From Macquaria australasica (Eukaryota > Chordata > Actinopteri > Centrarchiformes > Percichthyidae), in NCBI GenBank assembly GCA_005408345.1, contig SEMN01000146.1, forward strand, positions 1,026,919 through 1,090,918: DNA of 64,000 nt. The letters run 5' to 3'. The position numbers and the translations under genes are program-made. The notes beneath the pieces were generated by a model. That model was given only the letters and a program-made list of their open reading frames with translations. It was not told where the DNA came from and did no database searches. Positions 10,959 through 24,187 of this stretch are shown here, piece by piece (positions within the stretch are counted from its first letter, which is position 1; the number at the start of each line of letters is the position of its first letter).

Positions 10959-13900
10959 GTGAGTACTCAATCAGTGGAAAACATGCTTGTCTGTTGGGCT
11001 TCATGATTTATTACATGCTATAAATGACCATAGATGTTTTTCCAGGTAGAGGAGCTGTGGTAGCATACAGTAGTCTCCTCTTTCTTGAAATGTGTGTGTG
11101 TTCTATTCTATTAATCCACAATTGATTGTTGAACCCCAAAGTGTTCAATATTAAATTAATAAAAAAAGATATTATGAAATAAATAATCATATGAATAAAT
11201 TATGTAGCTGGATAGTTGTTTCAGGATTACTTTGAATTCAGAATTACGTTATTTCTTTAGCTAACAGGAGCTAACTGGCTACATTTGGCTGCAGTTGTTG
11301 AGCTTGCCTGCTTAAAGCAGGGGGCATGTGATTGGCTGAAAGTAACAACGCCACTGTCATGAAAAGTGACATTATGAAATAAAAAGGGACATTATGAAAT
11401 GTGACTAAAAGTGTCATTGTTGAAATTATGAAGTCCTAAAAAACTGTGCTATTATGAAGACAAGAATGAAGAAATAACATGTCATAATAATGAGTTGAGT
11501 TTAAATAATTCCTTCAGGTATTTCACACGATATTGTTTCATTTATATGTCTTACACAGTTTATTATACTGTATTATACTACCAAGAAATATGAAGAAATA
11601 ATTCCATATATTCCATTCCATAAGTTTGATAGTTGACTTGTTAAATAGTCAATAGTCAGTTATAGAGACAAATATAGACCTTTGCACATCCCTGACTTAT
11701 ATGGTATTTTTTAAGATTAAATCATTGAAGATGCTAAAAATGAAAAAAGAAACGTTTTTAAGTTTTGCTGATAATCTTTTGCATCATCATAAAAGTGTCA
11801 TTTCAGATATAAAGTAGGAGTCCAACTTTGGGAGCTTTGTTGCATGTCTGTCGCCCTCATTTCCTGTCATCTCTACACTGTTGCGGTCTAATAAAGGGAT
11901 AAAATGCCCCAAAAAATAATTAAAAAAATCTGATAACATTATATTGGTTGATATTCATTTTGTTCCATTCTGTGGTATTTTAAGGGTCCCTTCAATTTGG
12001 TTATTAAAGAGTAACTTTAACTTTCTTGAGTTAGTAAATTACATGAACAGTCACTTTATTAGGCTACACAATCAATCAATTGATTCTGGACCCATGTAGT
12101 ATCCATTATATAGTATCCATTGAACTCCCTCATCAATGCCTCCACACTCCCCCACCTCCAGACATAGTATAAACATTGGTCAGTTTCCAGTGAAAAGCAT
12201 TTTCATAAAGGAGTGCAGCAAGTAAAAGCTAAGAGCTCTACGGAAAGAACTCCCCTGTTTGAACAGTGCTGACGAGGTGTATCCACCTCCTTCTGAAAAC
12301 TGAAAAAAAAAGAAATGGACAATTTACAGTTACACGTATGCAAAGGATACAACTCAGAAGCTGGTCAGAACTTGGCTACAGACCTAACTCTCTCCCAATA
12401 AAAGCAAAAGCTGGCAAAGTTCAGGTTCTTTGTATCCTCTTACTTTGAGCATTCATAAGTATTCATCTCACATCTGAGGTCTTCCCTGGGCTTCCCATGC
12501 CCAAACTTCATGTACGGTTCAGTTTCCTGTGACAGGATGGTAGCTTTCAATATTCTCCTCCTTCTCTTAGTGTGTAATACGCACTTGCACAATGAGTGAT
12601 AGTTTGCCACCTGAGCTGCAGCACTGCTCATGCTCCCCTGTGGCTGACTGGATTTAAGATGGACTGCAGTCTGATATCAGGAGGCTTTTCTGGATATTTA
12701 AAGCTTTCTATGGTGAAAAAAAGCTGTAAACTGAAGCCTATACAGATAAAACATGTTTTAATATGAACATTAGTTTATTGAACAATGACTGCATTGAGTA
12801 AGGCTGTATGTTTTCAGGCTGTTGGGGCCCTGAGCCATGATAATGTGGTGTCAGGCTGATGTCTTTATGGGTCCCTGTGTGATGCTGAATGTCGAGTTTA
12901 TCATGGTATACCCCAAAAAAAAGGGGAAAAAAGGGAAAAAAAAGAGCCTTAATTACCTCTCACTAGGCTGCTGAAGTTAATTTCTGTAGTCACGTGTTTA
13001 ACCAATTACTCAGAGTGTAATGAAGTGGAACATGGCTCACCAGAGTTCACAGGACACCCTCCACCCTTCTTTTTTAGCCTAGTTTGGCTATTCCATAGTG
13101 GGAAGCTAATCATCACTAAACATTAAATCAGGCAATACTTCACTCTGGATACATACATTTATCCATGTCAATATCCATTTCTCGTTTAATCATTTCTCCA
13201 CAGCTATCTCAATATCACGGGCTAGTGAGAGAGGAGGGGGGAAGCACATTATCTATGCCGGGGTGTTACAGTATTAGGGATTATCCCTGACAGATAGTTT
13301 CCCTTCCAGGCACCATTAGCTTGGCCTCATCCCATTTGGTATTTCCAACACCTGCGACCACCATCCGCTGGGCACAAGAATTATTACCATTGTATTTTTT
13401 CTAGGGTATATAAATTAATCATGGGGATCACAAGCAACTACTTTAAATTTCTGGACTGTGACCAAGAAACACATCCTCCCCAAGGATGCCAAGGACCTAT
13501 GCATCATTAAAACAGAGGAACAGTGCCAACTCCCTCACTTATATACCTTACGAGATTGTGGCCTCTGCATTTCCACATTATGCGTAATAGCTACTGTCTA
13601 TGGCTAAACGCAATCAGGGTCCTTGAGTCTGACTTTGAATGCTTAATGAACAAGGGAGACACGTGTTTGCGAGAAGACGAAATAAAGTTGATCAGCTTGA
13701 AAGTGAAAGTGGACAGCTGACTACAGCGAACATAAATTAACATCGATCACTGGGCAGAGCACGTACACTAATGACTCAAGGCTGCAGGGGCTTGTTAGAC
13801 AACCTCTGCAATGGTCTGTAATGGTTCCCATATCCTCACAATCCACTAAATACCAATGGCTGTAATTCTTCATTGAGCATCCTTGTTTTGGCAAATGAGC

Positions 13901-16778
13901 TGTCTTCGATTCACATGCATGAAAGAATTTTGGGTGGGTATCAATGTAGATATTACCTAGAAGTTATATGTCAAATAGTACTATTAGATCCACCTCATGC
14001 TGTGGTGAGGATTAAATCCTTCTTATTACAAGCTTCCAAATCATTTAAACTCAAATCCAGGCTGAAAATGGCAACGACATAATTATCATATCAGTTTGAT
14101 CAATATGAAGAACCTCATACTTTTTCATATGTATCAGTTTATGAGGTAGCTGTAATTTGACTTGCTCCTCCACTCACATGGTGCTTGGCAAGAGCTTATG
14201 AATTTTAAAACATATTGATTTGGAATTACTTACAGGTGCTGGCCTATAACAGTATTGATTGCACATAGGCATTTTGACAAAATGTCTGGAAAACATTTCA
14301 CATCGATTTAAAGTTTCTCAGATCACATCTAACTGTAATTACCATATGCAGCTTTGTATCATTCATTTAGCACCTATTCATCCAGCACCTTAATTAACGT
14401 ATAATTACCTTTGACTCTAAAGTAGACTGAGAACAGCACGAGGCTGAGCAGTATATTGAAAGAAGAGAACATTTTATAGCTCAGTTTGTTTTTTTGCTCA
14501 AAAGAATGCGGCTTCTGTTGTTAAATAGATAAAGTTCCTTCATTTATTTTCTCCAGAACAGGCGATTATATATCAACCCAGTGAGTCTCATAAGGAACGA
14601 CATCAACCAAATCTCCCGTTATTGATCCATCCCTCCATATTTGATTGAGACTCATGACAAGACTGTGGGCAGGATGACAAACAAAAAGGCAGAAGGTTAA
14701 AAAAAATGGAAACCAAATCAATAATGATGACTGACAAGATGAATCTTGGATGATCAGCATTGTGCTCCCTTAGAATAAATAATGGAGAGCAGAATAAATC
14801 TACTTCACTCCCTACACAGCTAATGCTTTTTCTGCCTTCTTCCCTCCATGATTAGTGATTCGACCTGTTTTGTTGCATCCATCTGTCTGCAACTGAACTG
14901 AGACAGAAAAGGATAAAGAAAAGCTGTAGGAAGGATGATGTTTAGGCAATCAAGTATCCTTAGAAAAGCAGGGTCAACACATCCATATCTCTTATCTACA
15001 TGAGAGAGTAGGGGCTCAATTGGTCTGTCTGTACCTCATTTTTGGTTTGGTATGTTTTAGGTCATTTTTTGGTACAGATATAAAATGAAAAAAACACAGT
15101 ATAATCTTTCAAAAACCCAAACATGCTCATTTTCATTCGTTATACCAACAACATTTGCTATGTGAGCTATTTGAGCTAAACCTTGCATCCAAGAGCTAAC
15201 CTGATTAGCATTATTAGCACCCGAGGGGGGGGCGCGGGAGAGTTGAAGGGGGTGGGGGGCATGGAGGGAGAGACGTGAGGCAAAGATACTGTTTGAGGTT
15301 ATGTACCTATGTACCAGTGTTCTGAAAACAACTGGAAGTTAGTTATTGTAGTTTGGTGTTCTGATTTGGCTACTTATCAACATGGTCAACAGTTGGGGCA
15401 GCAGCTGTGACACACAGCTCATAGAGGCAATTAAGGTAATTTAAAACTCTTAAAACTCTGATTGCTGCAATTTGCGTCAAAAATGGCACTCCTTCATTAC
15501 TCTTGAGTCATAACTCAATCAAATCTGAACACAAAGCCATGATGACTTTAGATTCAGTGTGTGTATTATGTCCATCGTGAATAAACATCCATAAATCTGC
15601 TTAGAAATGATATAAAAACACGCTCATTAGAACTCCAGAACTTGCCTGAGAACCATCAGGATTTTAAGTTTTCTTCAGTATCAAAGTAATCCAGTGATAA
15701 TCATTAGTACATCCATGGGTACATTACAAACAGGGATTGTTAATAGCTAGCTTGGCAAAATGTAAACTAGGCAAAAAAATGGGGCACAATATACTTACTG
15801 TTTACATCCCCTAAAACATCATGGGAACTGTAGATACAAAACTTAGAGCATGGATATCCCCCCATAGAAGTAAGGCAAAGAATAATAATAGGGCAACATG
15901 AACAAAGTTAATATTAATGCTTTTGTGACTCCTATCAATATTTCTCTTACATTAGCAAGGCTCAGAATGTCCCATTGACTTTGTTCTTTCTGGAACACTG
16001 GTACTCTCCTTCATCTAAATTGTTGGCATTGTGGATGGGGGACAGTTGTCTCTCAATGTTGTCTGATTATAATATTGATTATAGAACCTTTCAAGAATGG
16101 GCTCAGAAGTAATGTCCAAACGCACAGATGTGTCGGGATACAGACTGCACCAAAACAGCATCTACTCTCTGTTGTTTTTTGTAATGTTATTTGTCAAGGT
16201 TGGCCAACTTATAAAAGCTTCATTTTTTAGTTCTAAATCATTGGCAACAGTTGCTGGCATTGTGATCCATGAAAGATGTGTCTGCATATTTTGAAGTGGT
16301 TTGAATGATTTGCCCACAGAAGGATTATTTTTTCTGCTTCAGTTCAGTTTGTCTGTCTCTATACATTAGCATTCCCTGTGATATATATATACCATACACT
16401 TAATACAACATACATTTTGCTAGAGTAAATATGTTGAACCAACAGTTTTTAGAAAGCTTAGCATTACCTTTGGCAGGATGCTCTGCTCATCTGTTGCTGC
16501 TGCTGCGAGCATCTTTTTTGTTTTTTGTTGTTTTTTCTGCTTGACTTGCTCCTGGGAGATAGTGTAGCAGCAATATGTATACACTAAATATCAACTCCTC
16601 AGTATCAGCTGCTAGCTGGCCCTTCCGCATGGGATCTTGGCTCTGCTTATTTGGTTGAATGAATTATTAATGGCTCACCGATTTTCCACAAGTTCCGGCC
16701 TGTTTTTTTTTTGTTTTTTTTTATCCAGAAGATTTGATGTAGTATGCGTCTCCTCATCTCCATCTCTCTCTCTTCCAG
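10959..16778. other. Intron (or upstream DNA) before the start-codon exon
   Basis: If the 10909-10958 exon is real this is a 5' UTR intron. Apart from the SINE-like tail it is AT-rich and holds no coding exon I can support. A G-rich patch lies at about 15222-15262. No CpG-rich promoter-like island is visible near the first exons. Confidence 0.5.
11820..11935 (+). repeat. SINE-like 3' tail fragment
   Basis: The run 'tttgttgcatgtctgtcgcc', 'cctcatttcctgtcatctct', 'ctaataaagggataaaatg', then an A-rich end, resembles the conserved 3' part of common fish SINEs. The 5' tRNA-like head is not evident, so it is probably truncated. Confidence 0.5.
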
Positions 16779-16925
16779 AGCCAAACGGAGGAGCATTTGC
16801 CCAGGAAATATTCTCCACTCTCTGGCAACTGGATGGGAAGAAGGAGAATCTTTGACCTTGGAAAATGAAGATGTTGTTGCCATGGGAACTGTTAATCCTT
16901 CTGTCACTCAAAGAGTGCCTGGCTG
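16779..16925 (+). CDS. cntn: Contactin exon: 86-nt 5' UTR plus signal peptide
   Basis: The exon follows a pyrimidine-rich acceptor (CTTCCAG) and ends at the donor GTGAGA. The ATG at 16865 starts MKMLLPWELLILLSLKECLA, a typical signal peptide that resembles the start of mammalian contactins (basic residue, PWE/PWK, Leu-rich core, CLA). An in-frame TGA at 16853-16855 fixes this as the 5'-most start in frame. A purine at -3 gives a reasonable Kozak context, and a second in-frame ATG lies two codons on. The coding part is 61 nt and ends in phase 1. Confidence 0.9.
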
Positions 16926-19900
16926 GTGAGACGCCAAGTCAAGTCGCCTTTCATGACACACCTGATATGCATACATCTCTAACAGGGAGTGTTTGCCACT
17001 TTCTAATGTATGTTTCGGTTATCATTTCATTTTAAAGGAAATGATAGCAGTCTCAGAGGGGATCATCATTGTAGTAGCTTTTCTATCTGATTAAAATCTA
17101 CTACCAGTTTGTAAAAAAATGATGCATAACGTGGCCAAATCTGTGGATTTCACTTTAGTTTTAAAGGGCTTAACGGAGCACTTCAGGGGCAAGTAAGAAC
17201 CGCAGAGCCTGACATTTGAATTTAATGGTGTAGTTTTTGTTATTTATCAGGATAAGGGTGTCACAAGGTAAAGTGAAACTGCCTTGTGTCATTCTAAAGA
17301 TTGACTGCTATATTGAAATTTTGATCTCAATTGTTAACCGCAACCGGACTTGAAATTTTCTTTTCCAATCATCTGTGATAAACGTGACTCACTGTTAGAT
17401 TTACATTTGAAGCGAGACAACAGAAGACAGACATATAGGAGAGAATTCACTCTCTCTGGTCTTTTTATTCCTCCCTGTTTTATTATGCAATTTTCTTGCT
17501 TTACGTCCAACTGCTGCCACTTACAAGAAATGTGGCAAGCACTATAAAAAATCCATGCTAACTCTTTTCTTAACGCTAATTTATTCTGTACTCCGTTCTC
17601 AGCAACATAGATTCACGGTATGCCGAGGTGCTGCTCTCCACTGAGAGAAAAGCAGAGTAACATTAGCCTTCACTTCCCTAAAACCTATATGAGCTGCAGC
17701 TAAGGAGTTAAAATCTCTCCAAGAGCTCTCACATTATGTCTGGATACGGTAACCTGTGCAGCCCAGACAACCAAGAGAGATTTAATGTCGACAGTCACAT
17801 TTGACGGATATATTGTATACTGAATTTAAGCCAATCATTTACAAGTCATCAAACAAATACATTTAAATTTATACAGCATATGGAGTGGAGTCTATTGTAT
17901 TGTTGTTATTTATGCTTCCATTTCCATTGATTTAGCATCTCATCTCAAGTCAGCAGTTTCACTGGGGTATATCTATGCAGCCTGCAAACACAAGAGAACA
18001 GAATAAAGAGTTATGCAAATGGAAGTGCATGCTGTACTGTACATACATATATATTTGTATGCATTCCCATGAAAACTAATTAAGTGTAATTTGTGTGTGT
18101 TCATGTGTGCTAATGGTCAGTCCAGTCGGTGTGTTTACAGGGCAGCTTTCAAGCATACACACAAACCACCCTATCATTTCCCAGGTGAAATAGCCCGGCT
18201 ATTAAAGGTTCATTAATTTGTTTAATTTAAAGGACATCACAACCAGGGTAAAAATGAAGCACCTCCCTCAGAGGCTGGGGAAACAAGGCCCTTACCTGAG
18301 GCAAAGACTCCCACTCTCATTAGGGTGATGATGATGATGATGATGCAGGAGGGAGCACTCTTTGTCCTAGTCAAGGTTAGAGATGTGTAAAAAAGCATCC
18401 CATCCTCTCAAGCGCACAAAAAGAGAAATGAACAATTTTTCAAGAGCAATGCTAGTGTGCAGCTTGGCGTATTACACACAGCATCAAAGGAAAGAGAGGG
18501 TGGACATCAGTGTTCCAGTATCTATTGAAGAAATGTTAGATTTCACTGGCGTAATTAGTGCAACATCGGTTAATTACTCCTGTGTATTGATCGTTTGGCT
18601 GGAGCTAACCAAAACGACAAGCTCGACTGAGCAGACACACATGCCCACACAACATGCATATAGACAACAGCTTTGCAGACTCTCTAATAATTAGATTATA
18701 ACCAGAGTTAGGCAGTACTCTAATTCTGCAATTCTCATGTAAACACCTTAATCAAGTTATCCTACTTGCATTAAGATCATAATGAAATCAATCATAACTC
18801 AATTAGCCAGTCAATCTTTCTAATGACTGTTGACATGTAATAAAGCTTAGACTGGTTTCTGTCTGTGTTTTGATTCTGTGCATGACAGTTCACAGAGTGA
18901 ACGAGATGCCAAGCTTGAGTTTAAATAAAGAGTGACAGATCTAGCTCTCAGTGAAGCACCTGATAATACATTTTCCAATCCCCTCCCCCAAACAACAATT
19001 GTCCAAACATATCTTAGCAACCATAAACAGGTACACCAGAGGCCTGTACTATGAAGCAGGATTTGGGGTTAGCGAGGTAACTTCGGGTTTATGACACTGG
19101 TTCACTTCTTACCGGAGTAAGAAGATTAATTAGATTAGATTAATTTGCCAGCTAGCTACAGCTGATAAAATCTGTCATCTCAGTTTGCAAACTCTGCCGT
19201 CCGCTGCTAGAAATGAGAAGCCAGCGTTTGTCTACTTCTGTCTGAAATCAAGGACCACTTGTTTGTTTTGTTTTTTTTACATACTGGAAATTGTGAATGT
19301 TAAATCTGCTACTGTTATCACTGTACACTGACAATGTGTTGTGTGAGAATGGAAAGCATGACAAGCATAGCAATAATAAGTAAGGGGGCTGGGGTTTAGC
19401 GAACGGTCAATTCATCAGTGCAACGATAATGACTTTTTCCATTTCCTGTAACTGCACTTCCATTTCAACAGTAACTTAAAAATAATTTTTAAAAAATCAT
19501 GTTAACTCTACAGTATGTTATTGGTGAAGTCAGATTACTGTGAACCATGTATGCTTTAACTGAACTATTACCTTAATCTGGACATCTACACTACGCTAAT
19601 AAAATTACTAAATCATTTACTTAACATGTAAGCATCCTGACTGTGAATGAGGGCGGAAAAATAAAACACTCATGTGTTGAAGGCTGCATAGAATATGCCA
19701 GTTAGCCAGTATACTACTGGGTTATCTTTAGTAAATTGCTCTCTCATCGCAGTGCGTTATCTGCCTTGTGACATGTGCACGAGTGTTTATTAAATGCAGA
19801 ACCCACTCAAAGAGCCACGTTGGCAGCTAATTATATGGATGTTTATATACAGTTTTCTGAGCGCTGAGTGATTTATTTTTACATTAATTCATTGTCACTT

Positions 19901-22900
19901 ACTCAGCACCATTGTACAACTAATGTGTTTTTTCAACACAGAGAATACACGCCATGGTCCCGTCTTCACCCAGGAGCCTAGTGACAGTATTTTCCCACTG
20001 AGCACTGATGATAAGCAGGTGTTTATTAATTGCAAAGCTAAGGGAAACCCTCCTCCGCATTATAGGTAAGTGTTTTGCCTGCCCTTTGACTATCTATAAG
20101 GTTTGACTACAGTGCTCTGCTCTGCTCTGCTGAGCCAGTGCTGTTGAGCCAGTGCAGAAAGACAGCCTGGTATGATGCCAGGCTGTGTTACTGTACTGGG
20201 TACATTTACATTTCAGTGTAGTAATTCATTAGAGGTTGGGGGGTAATTAAATTACATATGTGTCCTTTGAGCGGAAAGATGAAAATGTTCCCCCACAGTA
20301 TTAGCAGACTTGGAAACTGGGCATAGTTGTGAAGTCACCCCTCACCAAAAACAATAAGTGTTGTGTTTTTTTATTTTGTAATTTATCTACAGGTGGAAAG
20401 TTGATGGGAGAGAAATAAACACAGAGTCAGATCCAAACTACAGCCTTGTAGAGGGGAACCTGCTGATCAATAATCCTCATGTCATCAATCATGGAGGAGT
20501 TTATCAGTGCATCGCCACCAACGCATTTGGGACCGTTGTCAGCAGGGAGGCAAAGGTCCAGTTTGCATGTGAGTAGAGTCTTTATGCTGATTTTTGTATG
20601 TATTGTGCAAATTATTTAGAATAGGGCTGCAACTAATGATCATTTTCATTATCAGTTGGTTAATTAATCGTTTGGTTTAATTGGTATTTGACATGTCAGA
20701 AAATAGTGAAAAATGTTCATCAAGTTCTCAGACCTTAAGTATCTTATTTCGTCATACCAATAATCTAAAACCCAACAATATTCAGTGTAATTCAATAGAA
20801 GACTAGTGGACCCAGAGATTTTTTAAAACATTTTTGTTTAAAAAATGACCTAAATGATTAATCAATTATCAAAATAGTTGCAGATAAAATTTATTTTCTG
20901 TTCATCAGATAATCAAATATCTGACTAATCATTGCAGCTCTAACTGAGATAATGAACACAAACTACTTTTGCAACCATGCTAGTAGGTATGATTCTAGGA
21001 ATGGTACTGTTGGTCAGTCTGTCAGTCCACCACCACACAGGTCAAGTTTTCCACTTGTAAAATATTTCATGACAGGATACCTCTAAAACTGTCATGTGAG
21101 GGCAGCAGGTATCTGCTTCATCTGCAGTCTCTAACTGGAGTGATGTTGTGCACTGTTTAGCTGCAATCATTTTTGCATGTAAAACAATCAAATTAATACA
21201 ACAATATGATGCAGGAAAACATTGCACTCCATTTTTAATTCAACTTTCATGTTATTTAATGCACTATTGTGGTATTTAACTGCAGATGGTTATTGTGTGG
21301 ATCATTGTGCACTGTTATACAGGATGACCATCAGATCTTCAACATGTCCAAAAATGTGAATTTTAAAAAGAGACATCATCTGCTCTTGGCTGCTGTATAT
21401 TCATATACTGTATATTCATTTTGAAGTCCCGGTCGACAGTAAATTTCCTCTCCACAGGATTCCCAAACTTTCAGTGTGTCATGACGGGGAGAGCCCTGCG
21501 TTTAGAAGAAGAAAATGAAAGTAATGAATGTGATTGGCCATGATTGTCACAGTCTCTAACGTGCCTACCTATAATGTATGATAATGTATTCTTCCTGATC
21601 CCACCCCGTGTCCAAGTGTGCCACAGGTGAGCCAAGGAAGCCTGTCCATGGAAATATCAAAAGATATAATACCCCCCCCCCCCCCCCCATGTACTGAGGG
21701 TTTCACAAAAATAGAGCCCTGAGTGTCCTATGAAGCTAACTTGATTCCCTGAATCATTTTTTACTGTGTCCTTGAAATGTGGCACAATCACATGTTCAAT
21801 GTAAATTTCAAATGTTTGCTTTGTGTGCTCACATTTTTATTAAGTGCCTCTCAAAGATATCCATGGTTATCCTCACTGTAAATTTTCAGATGCAGGGAGT
21901 GCCCTGATTGAATGTTAATTGCCATGTCTGATATGATTGTGTTACCTTTTCATACTAGTCTGTAGCACCAGTGGAATACATGAAGGAATGAGGACTGTAT
22001 GTCTTGATTTGGGGGAATTTTTAATCAGTGGAGTTCTGATTTGACCACCACTGATATTTGCTTGATCCCTCCTGGGACTTGGTTGGTATTTCTAAGACTT
22101 TGGGATTGATATGTCTTCCCACTGTTTATTCTCCCACGGAGCACAGCAGCATTTAATTAAAGGTGAAAGTCATCTCTCAAGCGTGATTGGTGACGATCGC
22201 TTTGCTGCACCCTCTACCCGATTTCCTGCGCTTGCTGTGATATTAACAGGGGACTCTCGGGTTTGCCTTGTAAGCAATGTGAACAGACAGGGAAATATTC
22301 TGCAGAATGAAATGCCCTTCCCTGGATGTCACCTTTAGGTAAAGTTATTACAGCTGTCAAACCCTGAAGAGATTTTTTATTTTATATTCAACAGTTCTGC
22401 AGAACTTCAGCAGGAAGTCAAGGAACACGGTGTCGGTGAGAGAGGGTCAAGCTGTGGTTCTGCTCTGCGGCCCTCCACCCCATTACGGAGGTACAGCGCT
22501 CTGCCCTAACTCTTCTGCATTGTCTGTTGTAGTCTCACACTCCTGCTTGCCTCAGCAATCTTTATTGTTCCTCACTCTGCTGCTTATTATCTCCCTGTAA
22601 CACTGCTGTGTCTCTTTTGTTTTTATACCTTCCCACCTTCTCTTTTTGCTGCTCTTCTTTTCAAACTCTGACACACTGTTTTTCCACTCACTTCTCTTTA
22701 TCTGTCAGACAGGGAACTTTTTATGATCAGCCACCGTTCTACCCGCCCAGACCCATGCCTTCATATCTATAGTTCATAGCCTCACACTTCTTAACCTTGA
22801 GCTCCCTTTTCTCGCCCATATGATCTGTGACCATGCTGTCATCTATAAAGTCTCCAGTGCTCCACTTCCCCAACTGTCAATTTTTTTGCTCGATGTGGGC

Positions 22901-24154
22901 AGGTTATCGGTGGGTAATAAAGGCTGCTGGTGGCTGCTGTGGCCGGGGGAGCGTTTATCCTGTGGCACAGCTGTGAGTCGGCTCATGTGTCTGTGTGCTG
23001 CTGATTAGCAGACCCTCAAAGTGGTCCGCACTCCTGCAACCATTCTGTGCCCACCAGCACAATTTCACGCCAGCGTACCAGCCTTTCTCCGCTCGCTGTT
23101 GCCAGCTGAATCCTGCGGCCACGTGGGATTCCACACTTTAGCAATTTGCCCTCCAGCCTTCCCTCCCTCCTCTTTTAAAAGCCTCAATCTCTTTATTTTT
23201 TCCTCTTAAACACAGCATAGTCACACATTTGATGGGATTTGCACTACACGATAATGCCAGCTTGAGGTGTTTAAAAATTGAAAAATGGTGCAAAATAAAA
23301 ATTGCCACAAGGTTTAAATTATGTCAAAGCTTCTTTAATGCTTGTCGATGCACAACTTGAGGAGTGCGGTGATGCACCTTAATGAAAGAGGAATCATCTG
23401 AAGCTTCTTTGAGCAATCAATAGGTAAGTGGTCTAAAAGGAGCCGTGCTGAGAGTTAAACTCTGTCAGAGGACATGAGATTATGTGCCTGCAAGTCCTCT
23501 GTTGCTGTGAGACTGCAGCTCTTAAACAGACCCAGTCTCTGATAGTCCCTAATCATGAAAGGTCTGTCAGTTTCTGCCCTGACTTTCCCTGTAATGATTT
23601 TAATTCACTGTTTTCCCTCAAGGAAGTGATTGGGACTTTTTACCGTCTGCCCAGTCAAAAGGGCTGACTGCAGAATGTCATGTGTGTGATACAGGAGGGC
23701 TGCACTAATAGCCAAGTTCACTCTGCAGTCCCTGCAGACCCCCCCCCCTCCTTGCTGTGTATATGTTTAACACTTGTACATTGACATTCATATCATTCCT
23801 TTCCATTCTTTATTTTGACATGAATCCTCCTCATTAATCTGTGTGACAAGAGTTGGAGATCAATTAAAACAGATATTTCTTGTAAAATCTATAATACAGA
23901 CTACGATAAAGACTATGATAAACAAATTAGGAACTAATAAGCACATGTGTGGCCTTGCATGCTAACATCTGTTCCATGTTTGCTTGATTTTACTGTGATA
24001 CCAGCCTTGGTTCATACTCAAAAGATAAGGCAGGAGTTATTCTATGTTTTTCTTATTGTTAACAAATCACATGAAAAAAACAAAAAACGATCATTTTTGC
24101 CCTGTGTTAAAAAAGCACAAGGGGCAGATTTGGTTATGACAGTCGGCATGCGCG

Positions 24155-24187
<33 letters not shown>

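Noticed and set aside
16637..16855. 72-codon open frame ending just before the contactin start codon
   Set aside because: It runs through the polypyrimidine tract and acceptor into the 5' UTR in another frame. The signal-peptide frame explains the exon better.
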